In this document: piece after piece, positions 54,136-64,000 of the stretch
How the letters are laid out: the number at the start of each line of letters is the position of its first letter
Position numbering within the stretch: the first letter of the stretch is position 1
Source of the DNA: Enterococcus xiangfangensis
GTDB lineage: Bacteria; Bacillota; Bacilli; Lactobacillales; Enterococcaceae
Length of the DNA stretch: 64,000 nt
Direction of reading: 5' to 3'
Assembly: GCF_005405365.1 (NCBI RefSeq)
Contig: NZ_BJDX01000006.1
Span: 62,001 to 126,000, forward strand
Translations under genes and position numbers: made by a program
The notes under the pieces: model-generated
What the model saw: only the letters and a program-made list of their open reading frames with translations
The model's database searches: none
Told to the model about the DNA's origin: nothing

Positions 54136-55230
54136 ATGAAAAAAGCAAAATTATTTGGCCTAGGTACTGTAGCGATGGCAGCATTGCTAGCACTAGGAGC
54201 TTGCGGCGGAGGCAGCGGCTCAACTGATTCCTCAGGCGGAGCGTCTAAAGAAGATGCAAAACACAGTGTTGCGATCGTAACAGATATTGGTGGTGTGGAC
54301 GACCGTTCATTTAACCAATCAGCTTGGGAAGGACTTCAAGCTTGGGGGAAAGACCACGATATCAAAAAAGGTAACGGCGGATATAACTATATCCAATCAA
54401 ACGATGCTTCTGAATATGAACAAAATATCTCACAAGCTGTTTCTAACGGATTCAAAACAGTCTTTGGGATTGGTTATTTGCTAGCTGACCCAATCTCAGC
54501 AGCAGCAGATCAAAATACAGACACAAACTTCGTTATCATCGACTCAGTTATTGACGGCAAAGATAACGTTGCCTCAGCAACATTTAAAGACCAAGAAGCT
54601 GCTTATCTAGCAGGTGTAGCAGCGGCTGAAACAACGAAAACTAATAAATTAGGTTTCGTTGGTGGTGAAGAAGGAGCTGTCATCGACCGCTTCCAAGCTG
54701 GTTTTGAAAAAGGTGTAGCAGACACTGCTAAAAAACTAGATAAAGACATTTCTGTAGACGTACAATACGCTGCTTCATTTGGTGATCCAGCGAAAGGTAA
54801 AGCACTAGCTGCAAATATGTACAACGGCGGAGTGGATATTATCTATCATGCTTCCGGCGGTACAGGTCAAGGTGTCTTCTCAGAAGCCAAAGCTCGTAAC
54901 GAAAAACTAGACGAAGCGGACAAAGTTTGGGTTATCGGTGTTGATAGCGATCAACAAAAAGAAGGTAAATATACTTCTAAAGATGATAAAGACAGTAACT
55001 TCTGTTTGACTTCAACACTTAAAGGTGTAGGCGCAGCCGTGCAAGATATCTCAACTCGTGCATTAGAAGACAAATTCCCTGGCGGCGAACACTTAGTTTA
55101 CGGATTGAAAGACGGCGGTGTTTCTCTAACTGACGGATACCTTTCTGACGATGCTAAAGAAGCTGTTAAAGAAGCAAAAGATCAAGTTGCTAATGGCGAC
55201 ATCGAAGTTCCAGAAACTCCTGAAAAATAA
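54136..55230 (+). CDS. BMP-family nucleoside-binding lipoprotein
   Basis: A 364-residue lipoprotein with signal peptide and lipobox LGAC (lipidated Cys about 23), a Gly/Ser linker and a periplasmic-binding-like domain of the BMP/PnrA family (VTDIGGVDDRSFNQSAWEGL near 47). It binds nucleosides and passes them to the ABC transporter encoded next. The ATG at 54136 follows AGGGGG. The hairpin after it (55239-55268) probably gives this component a higher level than the transporter. Confidence 0.92.
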   Translation: MKKAKLFGLGTVAMAALLALGACGGGSGSTDSSGGASKEDAKHSVAIVTDIGGVDDRSFNQSAWEGLQAWGKDHDIKKGNGGYNYIQSNDASEYEQNISQAVSNGFKTVFGIGYLLADPISAAADQNTDTNFVIIDSVIDGKDNVASATFKDQEAAYLAGVAAAETTKTNKLGFVGGEEGAVIDRFQAGFEKGVADTAKKLDKDISVDVQYAASFGDPAKGKALAANMYNGGVDIIYHASGGTGQGVFSEAKARNEKLDEADKVWVIGVDSDQQKEGKYTSKDDKDSNFCLTSTLKGVGAAVQDISTRALEDKFPGGEHLVYGLKDGGVSLTDGYLSDDAKEAVKEAKDQVANGDIEVPETPEK

Positions 55231-55238
55231 TTCAGGTG

Positions 55239-55345
55239 ACCATAGCCTCCGATATGCGAGGCTATGGTTCTCTTTTAAAAAAGCCTTCTTTTTTTAGATA
55301 AGTCGCAGCCGGTGCTGGATTTATCTAAGGGAAGAACGCCCTTAG
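55239..55345 (+). terminator. Partial terminator and structured spacer inside the operon
   Basis: An 11-bp stem (55239-55249 and 55258-55268) followed by TCTCTTTT ends most binding-protein transcripts. A second fold follows: AGATAA (55296-55301) with TTATCT (55321-55326), and CTAAGGG/CCCTTAG (55325-55331 and 55339-55345). The later elements do not match a riboswitch I know. Confidence 0.55.
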
Positions 55346-55392
55346 CGTTGCAATAGTTTGTCAGGTAGAAAGCGATAGGATGTGAATAGAAA

Positions 55393-56955
55393 GTGGCAGA
55401 AGAACAAAATGTCATTGAGATGCGCAACATCACCAAACAATTTGGCACGTTTAAAGCGAATGATAACATCAATTTACAAGTCCGAAAAGGAGAGATCCAT
55501 GCCCTTTTAGGAGAAAATGGTGCCGGTAAATCGACGCTGATGAATGTTTTGTCCGGTTTATTACAACCAACTTCTGGTGAAATTTTGATGGATGGTCAAA
55601 AGGTCGACATCTCAAGCCCCACTAAAGCAAATCAGTTAGGAATCGGGATGGTCCATCAACATTTCATGTTAGTTGATGCCTTTACCGTCACGGAAAATAT
55701 TATCTTAGGCAGTGAGCCAAGTAAAAACGGCATACTAGACCAAAAGAAAGCCAGAGAGGAAATCGAACGTTTGTCGCAGGAATATGGGTTGAAAGTGGAT
55801 CCGGATGCGTATATTCGTGATATCTCAGTCGGGATGCAACAACGTGTAGAAATTTTAAAAACGTTGTATCGCGGCGCAAATGTTCTGATTTTTGATGAAC
55901 CGACGGCGGTATTGACGCCACAAGAAATCGATGAATTGATCGCGATTATGGGCGGGCTGATCAAAGAAGGCAAGTCTATTATTTTGATCACACACAAATT
56001 AGATGAAATCAAGAAAGTTGCTGATCGTTGTTCTGTTATTCGTCGGGGACAATACATTGGAACTGTCGACATAAAAGATGTCAGCTCGCAACAATTAGCT
56101 GATATGATGGTTGGACGCTCTGTTTCATTTAAAACCGATAAAGTACCGGCAACACCAGGCGAAGTCGTTCTTTCAATCAAAGATCTAGTTGTAAAAGAAA
56201 GCCGCGGTTTAGAAGCGGTCAAGAACTTATCGCTGGAGGTCCATCGCGGCGAAGTTGTTGGAATCGCTGGGATCGACGGCAATGGTCAAACAGAATTGAT
56301 CCAAGCATTGACTGGTTTGCGCAAGGTCGAAAGTGGAACAGTAATGATCAACGGTCAAGATGTGACTGGCAAAGCGCCGCGTCAAATCACTGAAACGGGT
56401 GTAGGGCATGTTCCAGAAGACCGGCATAAATATGGTTTGATCTTACCACTGCCATTATCAGAAAATATTGCTTTGCAATCTTATTATCATGAACCATTTA
56501 GTAAGAACGGTATCTTGAATTATGGTGAGATCGATCGTTATGCCAAACGTTTGATTGAAGAATATGATGTGCGGACGACTGGTGAAAAAGCTCCTGCAGC
56601 CTCACTTTCTGGGGGGAATCAGCAAAAAGCCATCATTGCACGGGAAGTTGATCGTGACCCTGATCTATTGATCGTCGCGCAACCGACTCGCGGACTAGAT
56701 GTTGGAGCAATCGAGTATATCCACAAACGCTTGGTCGAACAGCGTGATAAACAAAAAGGTGTTTTATTAGTAAGTTTTGAGTTAGATGAAATTTTAAATG
56801 TCTCTGACCGCATCGCGGTTATCCATGCTGGCGAAATCGTCGGAATCGTGGATCCAAAAGAAACTTCTGAAAATGAACTTGGCTTGTTGATGGCTGGGTA
56901 TAGTTTAGAAGAAGCACGGGAAGAATTAGCAAAGGCTGGTGAGACAAATGAATGA
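55393..56955 (+). CDS. Nucleoside ABC transporter ATP-binding protein (NupO/YufO type)
   Basis: A 520-residue protein with two ABC domains in one chain, as in sugar- and nucleoside-type importers. Domain 1 has Walker A GENGAGKST (about 37-45) and LIFDEPTAVLTP; domain 2 has GIDGNGQTE (about 295-303) and SLSGGNQQK with LIVAQPTRGLD. The GTG at 55393 is used because the conserved start EMRNITKQFG follows; its ribosome site is weak. It overlaps the first permease gene by 8 bp. Confidence 0.9.
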   Translation: MAEEQNVIEMRNITKQFGTFKANDNINLQVRKGEIHALLGENGAGKSTLMNVLSGLLQPTSGEILMDGQKVDISSPTKANQLGIGMVHQHFMLVDAFTVTENIILGSEPSKNGILDQKKAREEIERLSQEYGLKVDPDAYIRDISVGMQQRVEILKTLYRGANVLIFDEPTAVLTPQEIDELIAIMGGLIKEGKSIILITHKLDEIKKVADRCSVIRRGQYIGTVDIKDVSSQQLADMMVGRSVSFKTDKVPATPGEVVLSIKDLVVKESRGLEAVKNLSLEVHRGEVVGIAGIDGNGQTELIQALTGLRKVESGTVMINGQDVTGKAPRQITETGVGHVPEDRHKYGLILPLPLSENIALQSYYHEPFSKNGILNYGEIDRYAKRLIEEYDVRTTGEKAPAASLSGGNQQKAIIAREVDRDPDLLIVAQPTRGLDVGAIEYIHKRLVEQRDKQKGVLLVSFELDEILNVSDRIAVIHAGEIVGIVDPKETSENELGLLMAGYSLEEAREELAKAGETNE

Positions 56956-58078
56956 TCGCTCAGAAAAAATTAGAAATATGTTGGTACCGATCGTTTCGGT
57001 TATTTTAGGATTTATTCTTGGAGCCATTTTGATGGCAATATTTGGTTTCAATCCAATCGAAGGCTACAATGCGATGTTCAGCTCGGCTTTCCAAAGCAAA
57101 ATGTCTATCGGAGAAATTTTAGTTGGTGCCGGACCATTGATCTTTACAGCATTAGGGTTCTCTGTTGCTAATTCCGCTGGATTTTTCAATATTGGGCTTT
57201 CAGGTCAAGCTTTGTGCGGTTGGGTCGCAAGTATCTGGATCGCCTTGAGCATGCCAGATTCACCAAAATTTATCGTATTACCGGTCGCAATTATTGTAGG
57301 TGCTTTAGCAGGTGCTGCAGCTGCAGCAATCCCTGGTTTGTTACGGGCATTTTTTGGAACTAGTGAAGTTATCGTAACAATCATGATGAACTATGTGATC
57401 TTATACGTAGCGAACCATATCGTTAACCATGTAATCTCACCAGATGTTATCTCCAATAAAGGGGTCACAAAAGCTGTTGGCTTGAACGCTTCTTTGCGGG
57501 AACCTTGGCTGACTAATTTGTTTGGCGGTTCTCGGGTCAACTTGGGGATTATTTTAGCGGTTGTGTTCTTAGTCGTTGTTTGGTTCTTAATGAAACGTAC
57601 AACACTAGGATTTGAAATTCGTTCAGTTGGTTTGAATCCTTTCGCATCGGAATATGCCGGAATGAGCAGCAAACGGACGATCGTGATCTCAATGATCATC
57701 TCTGGTGCTTTGGCAGGACTAGGCGGCGTTGTTTACGGTCTTGGAACATTTATGAATTACTTTGTTCAAGGTTCTTCACTAAGTATTGGATTTGATGGGA
57801 TGGCAGTCTCATTACTTGGAAACGGCAGCTCGATTGGAATTTTATTGTCGGCCTTACTATTCAGTATCTTGAAACTGGGTGGACAGGGGATGCAGTTCTC
57901 AGGAATTCCTAGTGAATTAGCGAATAGTGTGATTCCGTTGATCATCTTCTTTGTAGCGATCAACTATATCGTGCGAGTTGCGCTTGCGAAAGTAATGGGC
58001 GGTAAAAAAGAAGTCAAAACTGTTCAAGAAGTAGAAAGTGCTCCGAACGAAGAATCTGAAAAAGGGGGCAAAGTCTAA
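56948..58078 (+). CDS. Nucleoside ABC permease 1 (NupP-like)
   Basis: A 376-residue membrane protein of the BPD_transp_2 family with about nine segments, NIGLSGQALCG near 77 and the EAA-like region GLNPFASEYAGMSS near 225. The ATG at 56948 overlaps the end of the ATPase gene; a GTG at 56939 is possible. It overlaps the second permease gene by one base (TAATG), implying coupled translation and equal amounts. Confidence 0.9.
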   Translation: MNDRSEKIRNMLVPIVSVILGFILGAILMAIFGFNPIEGYNAMFSSAFQSKMSIGEILVGAGPLIFTALGFSVANSAGFFNIGLSGQALCGWVASIWIALSMPDSPKFIVLPVAIIVGALAGAAAAAIPGLLRAFFGTSEVIVTIMMNYVILYVANHIVNHVISPDVISNKGVTKAVGLNASLREPWLTNLFGGSRVNLGIILAVVFLVVVWFLMKRTTLGFEIRSVGLNPFASEYAGMSSKRTIVISMIISGALAGLGGVVYGLGTFMNYFVQGSSLSIGFDGMAVSLLGNGSSIGILLSALLFSILKLGGQGMQFSGIPSELANSVIPLIIFFVAINYIVRVALAKVMGGKKEVKTVQEVESAPNEESEKGGKV

Positions 58079-59031
58079 TGAATATGGATTTATTAGCGTC
58101 AATTATTGCTCAGACACTCGTGTATTCTGCACCATTGATCTTAACAGCGCTCGGCGGTGTATTTTCTGAACGCGGCGGGATCGTTAACGTTGGTTTAGAA
58201 GGAATTATGGTAGCGGGTGCCTTTAGCTCAGTCGTTTTCAACTTAGCATTTGCTGAACAATTCGGTACGATGACACCTTGGCTGGGTGTTTTAGTCGGCG
58301 GTCTAGCCGGGATGGTCTTTTCGTTGCTGCACGCAGTAGCGACGGTCAATTTCCGGGCCGACCATATTATCAGTGGGACAGTTATGAATCTATTAGCTCC
58401 TCCGTTAGCGATCTTTTTGATCAAAGTGCTTTACGGAAAAGGACAAACAGATACAATCCAACAACAATTCGGTTATTTTGATTTTCCAGGACTAAGCAAG
58501 ATCCCTGTCCTTGGCGAATTATTCTTCAAAAATACCAGTTTGCCAGCGTACTTTGCTATTTTAGTCGCTGTGATCTCTTGGTTTGTCATTTTTAAAACAC
58601 GTTTCGGATTACGCCTGCGTTCAGTTGGTGAAAATCCGCAAGCGGCGGATACATTAGGGATCAACGTTTACGCGTTGCGCTATTCAGGGGTCTTACTTTC
58701 AGGCTTCTTAGGCGGAATGGGTGGAGCAGTCTTTGCACAATCGATCGCAGGACGTTTTGCCGCAACGACGATTGCTGGACAAGGATTTATCTCATTGGCA
58801 GCAATGATCTTTGGTAAATGGAACCCGCTAGGAGCAATGGGCGCCGCAATCTTCTTCGGCTTCGCCCAAAACTTGAGTATCGCCGGTTCAAACTTGCCGA
58901 TCATTTCGCAAATCCCAGATGTGTATTTGCAATCAGCACCATATGTATTGACTATCATCGTACTGGTTCTCTTCTTAGGAAAATCAGCCGCACCAAAAGC
59001 CGATGGCGTCAACTACATCAAATCAAAATAA
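58078..59031 (+). CDS. Nucleoside ABC permease 2 (NupQ-like)
   Basis: A 317-residue membrane protein of the same family (NVGLEGIMVAGAF near 38; SVGENPQAADTLGINV near 181) that pairs with permease 1 as a heterodimer. It ends the transporter genes; a 414-bp gap with several hairpins precedes deoB. Confidence 0.9.
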   Translation: MNMDLLASIIAQTLVYSAPLILTALGGVFSERGGIVNVGLEGIMVAGAFSSVVFNLAFAEQFGTMTPWLGVLVGGLAGMVFSLLHAVATVNFRADHIISGTVMNLLAPPLAIFLIKVLYGKGQTDTIQQQFGYFDFPGLSKIPVLGELFFKNTSLPAYFAILVAVISWFVIFKTRFGLRLRSVGENPQAADTLGINVYALRYSGVLLSGFLGGMGGAVFAQSIAGRFAATTIAGQGFISLAAMIFGKWNPLGAMGAAIFFGFAQNLSIAGSNLPIISQIPDVYLQSAPYVLTIIVLVLFLGKSAAPKADGVNYIKSK

Positions 59032-59445
59032 TTCTTTTGCAATCAAAGGGTGGGACTATGGGACAATGTTCTTAGTCACGCCCTTTTTGTCAGTTCTACT
59101 ACCTGCTTTCAGCAGGTTAGTAGAATGATATGCGTGATGAAGATTAAGATAACTTTTTTGATTAAAAAAGTTATGACACTAAAACGAATTAGCAGCGAAT
59201 TCCACTTCGCGTTTTAGCGCGCTTAGTGGAATCGTATGCGCGCGAAAATAGAATCATTTTTTGTGTTTTTTGAAAAATGAGTACAGCTATGCTGTCAATT
59301 CTGAAGTCTTTTGGTTTACGGGACTTGAGGAACTCAATATACTATAAGATGAGTCAGTATTTGATTGGAAATTATATGTTTGTTAAATCATGAGTAGGAT
59401 ATATCTTGCTTATTGGATATAAATTAATAGAAAGAGGGAATAGAA
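59032..59445 (+). other. Hairpin-rich spacer between nupQ and deoB
   Basis: 414 bp without a gene. Visible folds: a TCTACTA..CCTGC / GCAGG..TAGTAGA stem (about 59094-59124), a perfect 11-bp repeat (59149-59159 and 59164-59174), and ATTCCAC ... GTGGAAT (about 59199-59235) flanking TTCGCGTTTTAGCGCGC. The modular look suggests a dispersed intergenic repeat and processing or termination signals. A new promoter for deoB is likely but not assigned. Confidence 0.45.
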
Positions 59446-60618
59446 ATGTTTAAGCGCATTCACTTAGTTGTTATGGATTCTGTCGGTATCGGAGAAGCAC
59501 CTGATGCTGAAAAATTTGGAGATGTCGGATCAGATACACTTGGCCATATTGCTGAGAAAGCGGGATTGACTATTCCGCATTTAGAGCAACTTGGACTTGG
59601 GACAATCCGTCCATTAAAAGGTGTTCAAGCTGTAGCAGATCATGATGGTTATGCGACAAAATTGGAAGAAATCTCTGTTGGAAAAGATACAATGACCGGT
59701 CACTGGGAAATTGCCGGATTAAATATCAAAACACCATTCCGTGTATTTCCAGAAGGGTTCCCGCAAGAATTGCTAGATAAAATCTCAGAATTTTCTGGTC
59801 GCGGAATCATTATGGGTGCCAACAAACCTTACAGCGGAACAGAAGTTATCAAAGATTTTGGCGAAGAACAAATGAAGACGGGTGATTTGATTATTTATAC
59901 TTCTGCCGATCCTGTTTTGCAAATCGCAGCACATGAAGAGATCATTCCATTAGAAGAACTTTATAAGATCTGCCAATACGTTCGTGATATTACGAAAGAC
60001 GATCCTTACATGATTGGTCGAATCATTGCGCGTCCATATGTCGGCGAGCCTGGCAACTTTACCCGCACGAGCAATCGTCATGATTACGCGTTGGATCCAT
60101 TTGGCAAGACGGTATTGGATGCCTTGAAAGATAATGGGAAAGATGTGATCGCTGTCGGAAAAATCAATGACATCTTCAATGGTCAAGGAATCACAGATGC
60201 CGTTCGTACGAAGAGCAACATGGATGGTGTCGATAAATTATTAGACGTTATGAAAAAAGATTTCACTGGGTTGAGTTTTACAAACTTAGTTGATTTCGAT
60301 GCATTGTTTGGTCACCGTCGTGATGTCGTTGGTTATGCCCATGCGATCGAAGAATTTGATTTGCGGATTCCAGAGATTTTGGCAGCAATGCAAGAGGATG
60401 ACCTCTTGATGATCACGGCCGATCACGGAAACGATCCAACATTTACAGGAACTGACCACACACGTGAATACGTTCCATTTTTGGTATACAGTAAAAAAAT
60501 GACGGAACAAGGCAAATTACCACAAGGCTACTACTCAGATATCGCAGCGACGATTGCTGAAAACTTTGCGGTTCCAGCAACAGAAAATGGCGAAAGTTTC
60601 TTAAAACTATTGAAGTAA
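59446..60618 (+). CDS. deoB: Phosphopentomutase
   Basis: A 390-residue manganese enzyme interconverting (deoxy)ribose 1- and 5-phosphates, linking the phosphorylases to deoC. It has the alkaline-phosphatase-superfamily metal sites [11 protein letters not shown] (about 11-21), [11 protein letters not shown] (Thr about 86) and TADHGNDPT (about 325-333). Normal length. AGAGGG ribosome site upstream; punA begins 27 bp later. Confidence 0.95.
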   Translation: MFKRIHLVVMDSVGIGEAPDAEKFGDVGSDTLGHIAEKAGLTIPHLEQLGLGTIRPLKGVQAVADHDGYATKLEEISVGKDTMTGHWEIAGLNIKTPFRVFPEGFPQELLDKISEFSGRGIIMGANKPYSGTEVIKDFGEEQMKTGDLIIYTSADPVLQIAAHEEIIPLEELYKICQYVRDITKDDPYMIGRIIARPYVGEPGNFTRTSNRHDYALDPFGKTVLDALKDNGKDVIAVGKINDIFNGQGITDAVRTKSNMDGVDKLLDVMKKDFTGLSFTNLVDFDALFGHRRDVVGYAHAIEEFDLRIPEILAAMQEDDLLMITADHGNDPTFTGTDHTREYVPFLVYSKKMTEQGKLPQGYYSDIAATIAENFAVPATENGESFLKLLK

Positions 60619-60645
60619 AAAAATACTCAGAAAAAGGAGCATTTT

Positions 60646-61464
60646 ATGACAGACTTACGAGACAAAATCCAACAAACGGCGAACTACATTCAAGACAAAG
60701 GGGTAGCTGATGTCGCATTTGGTTTAATTTTAGGATCAGGTCTAGGCGAAATAGCAGAGGAAATTGAAAATCCTGTCGTCATTCCGTACAATGAGATTCC
60801 ACATTTTCCAGTATCAACGGTGATTGGGCACGCGGGGCAATTAGTTTACGGTCGTTTGGCAGGGAGAAATGTTTTGGCGATGCAAGGTCGTTTTCACTAT
60901 TATGAAGGAAATCCAATGGAGACAGTGACATACCCCGTTCGCGTAATGGCTGCTCTTGGAATTCATTCGATTGTTGTGACTAACGCAGCTGGCGGTGTAA
61001 ATGAAAACTTCCAGCCAGGAAATTTGATGTTGATCACAGATCATATCAATTTTATGGGAACGAATCCATTGATCGGACCAAATGATGAAAAGATGGGACC
61101 GCGTTTTCCAGATATGAGTACCGCTTATACAAAAGACTACCAAGAAAAAGCGCGGGCAGTTGCTGATAAATTAGCGATTGATCTTCAAGAAGGTGTTTAT
61201 CTTGGAATGTCAGGTCCAACGTATGAGACACCGGCTGAAATCAAAATGGCGCGGATAATCGGAGCAGATGCAGTGGGAATGTCGACGGTACCGGAAGTTA
61301 TCGTGGCGGCTCACAGCGGAATGAAAGTTTTGGGAATCTCTTGTATAACCAACTTGGCTGCAGGGATGCAAGCAAACTTGAATCATACCGAAGTAGTCGA
61401 AACAACTGAGCGGGTCAAAGAAGATTTCAAAAAATTGATCAAAGAAACGTTAACCGTTTTATAG
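60646..61464 (+). CDS. punA: Purine-nucleoside phosphorylase I
   Basis: A 272-residue trimeric-type PNP with GSGLGEIA (about 30-37), the family segment QGRFHYYEG near 84 and VTNAAGGVN near 112. It cleaves inosine and guanosine to the base and ribose 1-phosphate, which deoB then uses. AAAGGAG precedes the ATG; deoD follows after 16 bp. Confidence 0.94.
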   Translation: MTDLRDKIQQTANYIQDKGVADVAFGLILGSGLGEIAEEIENPVVIPYNEIPHFPVSTVIGHAGQLVYGRLAGRNVLAMQGRFHYYEGNPMETVTYPVRVMAALGIHSIVVTNAAGGVNENFQPGNLMLITDHINFMGTNPLIGPNDEKMGPRFPDMSTAYTKDYQEKARAVADKLAIDLQEGVYLGMSGPTYETPAEIKMARIIGADAVGMSTVPEVIVAAHSGMKVLGISCITNLAAGMQANLNHTEVVETTERVKEDFKKLIKETLTVL

Positions 61465-61480
61465 TCTGAGGAGGAATACA

Positions 61481-62185
61481 ATGAGCGTTCATATTGAAGC
61501 AAAACAAGGCGAGATCGCTGATAAAATTTTGTTGCCGGGCGATCCGTTGCGAGCGAAATTTATCGCGGAGAATTTTTTAACAGATGCAAAATGCTACAAT
61601 AACGTGCGAGGAATGTTAGGATACACCGGAACCTATAAAGGTGAACGTGTTTCTGTCCAAGGTACGGGAATGGGGATGCCGTCTGCCGGAATTTACGCGC
61701 AAGAGTTGATCCAATCTTACGGCGTGAAAAAATTAGTGCGTGTCGGAACTTGCGGCGCATTATCAAAATCAGTCCATGTTCGTGATTTGATTATTGCTCA
61801 AGGTGCGGTGACCAGCTCTTCAATGGTCGAGAAACATTTTCCAGGATTCCACTTTGCACCGATCGCAGATTTTGATTTAATGATGAAGGCCTATGAAGTA
61901 GCGAAAGAAAAAGGGTTCACTACGCATGTCGGCAATGTCTTATCAGAAGATACATTTTATAAAGATGATCTAGCATCAACTTTCAACTTAGCAGAGTATG
62001 GTGTGTTAGGGGTCGAAATGGAAGCGGCTATTTTGTATTACTTAGGCGCAAAATATAATGTTCAAACACTAGGGATCATGACGGTCAGCGACCATATGAT
62101 TACTGGCGAGGAAACGACTTCAGAAGAACGGCAAAACACGTTCAAAGATATGATGTATGTCGGATTAGAAGCGATCATTGCTTAA
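61481..62185 (+). CDS. deoD: Purine-nucleoside phosphorylase, hexameric DeoD type
   Basis: A 234-residue enzyme with [17 protein letters not shown] (about 17-33), RVGTCGAL near 86 and the catalytic region TVSDHM near 201, whose Asp favours 6-amino as well as 6-oxo purines, so adenosine can be used. It complements the PNP encoded upstream. GAGGAGG precedes the ATG. Last gene of the operon, ending at 62193-62226. Confidence 0.95.
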   Translation: MSVHIEAKQGEIADKILLPGDPLRAKFIAENFLTDAKCYNNVRGMLGYTGTYKGERVSVQGTGMGMPSAGIYAQELIQSYGVKKLVRVGTCGALSKSVHVRDLIIAQGAVTSSSMVEKHFPGFHFAPIADFDLMMKAYEVAKEKGFTTHVGNVLSEDTFYKDDLASTFNLAEYGVLGVEMEAAILYYLGAKYNVQTLGIMTVSDHMITGEETTSEERQNTFKDMMYVGLEAIIA

Positions 62186-62192
62186 AAAATAG

Positions 62193-62226
62193 AACCGTCC
62201 TTCAATTTTTGAAGGACGGTTTTTTG
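62193..62226 (+). terminator. Terminator of the nucleoside operon
   Basis: A perfect 13-bp stem (62193-62205 and 62209-62221) with a T-run directly after it. Confidence 0.9.
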
Positions 62227-62352
62227 ATTGTTCGTTTATTGATTGGAATAGTATTATCAAAAATCACAAGGTGTGCTGAATGATGAAAAAACTAGTAGAA
62301 TAAGAGCAGGCTTGAATGGAAGCTGATTTTAAACTAGAAAAAGGGGACAAGT

Positions 62353-63102
62353 ATGAAAGTTGTTGTGCGTAAACGGATGGTGGGGAATATTCCGTTGCTT
62401 GAAGTTGTTGCGGAAGATAAAATTTATGAACCATTGCCGTTGATCATTTATTATCACGGTTGGCAGACGGCAAAAGAACTAGTCTTGACGCAAGGACGCA
62501 AGCTAGCTGCTAAAAATTTTCGTGTGTTGCTGCCGGATGCCGCAAATCATGGGGAACGCAAAACGAAAATATCTGAGATCCCTTCTTTGACTTTTTGGGA
62601 TAGTATCCAAACAAATCTCTATGAGTTTGGGTTTTTAGTCGATTATTTTGAAAACTTAGGATTAACAGTCGGAAAAATTGGTGTCGGCGGGCTCTCGATG
62701 GGCGGTATTACGACGTGTATGTTGTTGACGCAGCATCCGGAGATCGATGTTGCTGCTTGTGTGATGGGGTCTCCAGCACCAATCAAGTATCGTGAGCGGA
62801 TCCGACTGCATGCCAGCGATTTAGGTTTTTATTTGCCTAAAGATTACCGGCAGCTGACTGCATGGTTAGAAGGCTACGATCTCTCCTTGTCACCAGAAAA
62901 AGTCGCTGATCGGCCATTATTTTTTTGGCACGGCACAATGGATGAGAAAATTCCTTATCAGCATACTGCTGATTTTGTTGAAGCAAATCCCCAGAAGAAG
63001 CTCACGTTTGTCAGTGCGGAAGAACGGCATTTTGTTCAAATTGCGACAATGGACCAGATCGCTGAATTCTTTGACGCTGAATTGAATCTGACAGCTTCTT
63101 AG
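62353..63102 (+). CDS. Alpha/beta hydrolase, YitV-like esterase
   Basis: A 249-residue hydrolase with oxyanion-region YYHGWQTAKE (about 35-44), nucleophile GGLSMGG (about 115-121), Asp in WHGTMDEKIPY and His in ERHFVQ near the end. Close to the YitV/dienelactone-hydrolase-like esterases; the natural substrate is unknown. AAAAGGGG precedes the ATG. Appears to be its own transcription unit. Confidence 0.85.
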   Translation: MKVVVRKRMVGNIPLLEVVAEDKIYEPLPLIIYYHGWQTAKELVLTQGRKLAAKNFRVLLPDAANHGERKTKISEIPSLTFWDSIQTNLYEFGFLVDYFENLGLTVGKIGVGGLSMGGITTCMLLTQHPEIDVAACVMGSPAPIKYRERIRLHASDLGFYLPKDYRQLTAWLEGYDLSLSPEKVADRPLFFWHGTMDEKIPYQHTADFVEANPQKKLTFVSAEERHFVQIATMDQIAEFFDAELNLTAS

Positions 63103-63229
63103 AAAAAATTTTTTTCAATTATTGGTTGGCAGAATCTAGCAGCAGTACTAATAAATCAAGGGAAGTTAGTTTCATTTAGTGAATTTTTGGCTTATGATAA
63201 AAGGATAGAAGGAACTAGGAGGAATTTTA

Positions 63230-64000
63230 ATGGAAAATTTTGATTTTCATGTGACGACGGACATTCGTTTTGGGAAAGACCGCTTAGCTGAATTGCCTGA
63301 AGTATTAAATTCATTTGGCAAAAATGTGTTGCTTGTTTACGGCGGCGGTAGTATTAAGAAAATCGGTTTATACGATAAAGTGATTGATCAGTTGCAAGCC
63401 AATGATACTCATATTTTTGAATTGGCAGGAGTCGAACCTAATCCGCGAGTAGAGACCGTTCGGCGCGGCGCAGAGATTTGTCGTAAAGAAAATATCGATG
63501 TAGTTTTGGCAGTGGGCGGCGGCTCAACGATCGATTGTGCGAAAGTCGTAGCGGCGGCTGCAAAATTTGATGGAGATGCTTGGGACTTAGTGTTGCAACG
63601 TCGGAAATATCAAGGCGGTGCATTGCCGTTAGTAACGATCTTGACGCTGGCTGCAACCGGTAGCGAAATGAATGCCGGTGCTGTGATCTCAAATCTTTCG
63701 ACGCATCAAAAATTAGGGACCGGCAATAAATCGATGTTGCCAAAAGTTTCTTTCCTAGATCCACAAAATACATTTAGCGTGAATAAGTACCAGACAGCAG
63801 CTGGTTCGGCTGATATTATGAGCCATTTGATCGAAAATTATTTCAAACGAACAGAAGGAACGGACGTCCAAGATTCTGTTTCAGAAGGCTTGATGCGTTC
63901 TGTCATCAAAAACTGTCCGATCGCACTGAAGGATCCAGAAAATTATGATGCACGGGCGAACTTGATGTGGGCCAGCACGTTAGCGTTGAATGGTTTGACT
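63230..64000 (+). CDS. Iron-dependent alcohol dehydrogenase (BdhA/YugJ-like), truncated by window end
   Basis: The first 257 codons of a type III alcohol dehydrogenase. It has nucleotide-binding VLLVYGGGSIKKIG (about 33-46), VGGGSTIDCAK (about 95-105), TGSEMN near 145 and the first iron-ligand region GSADIMSHLIEN (about 191-202). Related enzymes reduce butyraldehyde or other aldehydes with NAD(P)H. The ATG at 63230 follows AGGAGG. The gene runs off the right edge in an open frame. Confidence 0.9.
   Translation, partial: MENFDFHVTTDIRFGKDRLAELPEVLNSFGKNVLLVYGGGSIKKIGLYDKVIDQLQANDTHIFELAGVEPNPRVETVRRGAEICRKENIDVVLAVGGGSTIDCAKVVAAAAKFDGDAWDLVLQRRKYQGGALPLVTILTLAATGSEMNAGAVISNLSTHQKLGTGNKSMLPKVSFLDPQNTFSVNKYQTAAGSADIMSHLIENYFKRTEGTDVQDSVSEGLMRSVIKNCPIALKDPENYDARANLMWASTLALNGLT

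Noticed and set aside
1..64000. CRISPR arrays, tRNA or rRNA genes, IS elements
   Set aside because: No regularly spaced repeats, cloverleaf sequences, rRNA segments or transposase genes were seen by eye.

Overview
The window looks like chromosome of a low-GC Gram-positive coccus, most likely Enterococcus or a close lactobacillale. The signs are the coaA-guaA pair, LPXTG pilus genes with BspA-type (DUF285) surface proteins, a Mga/EbpR-like regulator, a deo/nup nucleoside operon and a Tn916/Tn5801-family element. The species cannot be fixed from the sequence alone.

Layout. 1-5.5 kb: flavin-dependent oxidoreductase, P-loop kinase, and a TetR regulator divergent from a two-gene ABC exporter with inverted-repeat operator candidates between them. 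5.5-22.1 kb: surface locus with a Mga-like regulator split by a one-base frameshift in an A-run, a small unknown protein, two unlike sortases, a backbone pilin (VYPKN, E-box, LPATG), a small pilin-like protein with the odd sorting motif IMQTSG, a 2318-residue LPDTG adhesin built of four related blocks, and a smaller LPSTG paralogue. 22.3-25.5 kb: TetR gene, a decayed SDR gene, a quinone-oxidoreductase-like enzyme, an alpha/beta hydrolase, then a terminator that probably once belonged to guaA.

25,556-46,176: a complete-looking integrative conjugative element of about 20.6 kb in the last codons of guaA (Tn5801-type site). It carries two DUF961 genes, coupling ATPase, oriT hairpins, relaxase, TcpD/E/F/H/G/C-type transfer proteins, tet(M) with its attenuator leader, a KTR zinc-finger-like peptide, an XRE repressor, a sigma-like pair (orf7/orf8), a DUF3173 excisionase candidate and a tyrosine integrase. 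Its accessory genes all look defence-related: a Mom-like DNA-modification protein next to the coupling ATPase, ArdA, and two proteins with HEPN-like Rx4H motifs either side of ardA, each followed by its own terminator.

46.1-64 kb: guaA and coaA (minus strand); SGNH esterase, RsmC-like methyltransferase and LacI-family regulator; then a nucleoside salvage operon pdp-deoC-cdd-bmp-nupO-nupP-nupQ-deoB-punA-deoD with a consensus promoter and a cre-like site; an esterase; and a truncated iron-dependent alcohol dehydrogenase.

The most novel signals are the anti-defence/defence set in the element, a canonical A AAA AAA slippery site that would fuse a small membrane peptide frame to the orf7 sigma frame across a hairpin hiding the orf7 ribosome site, the way the element replaces the guaA terminator, and the pilus cluster with a non-canonical sorting signal.
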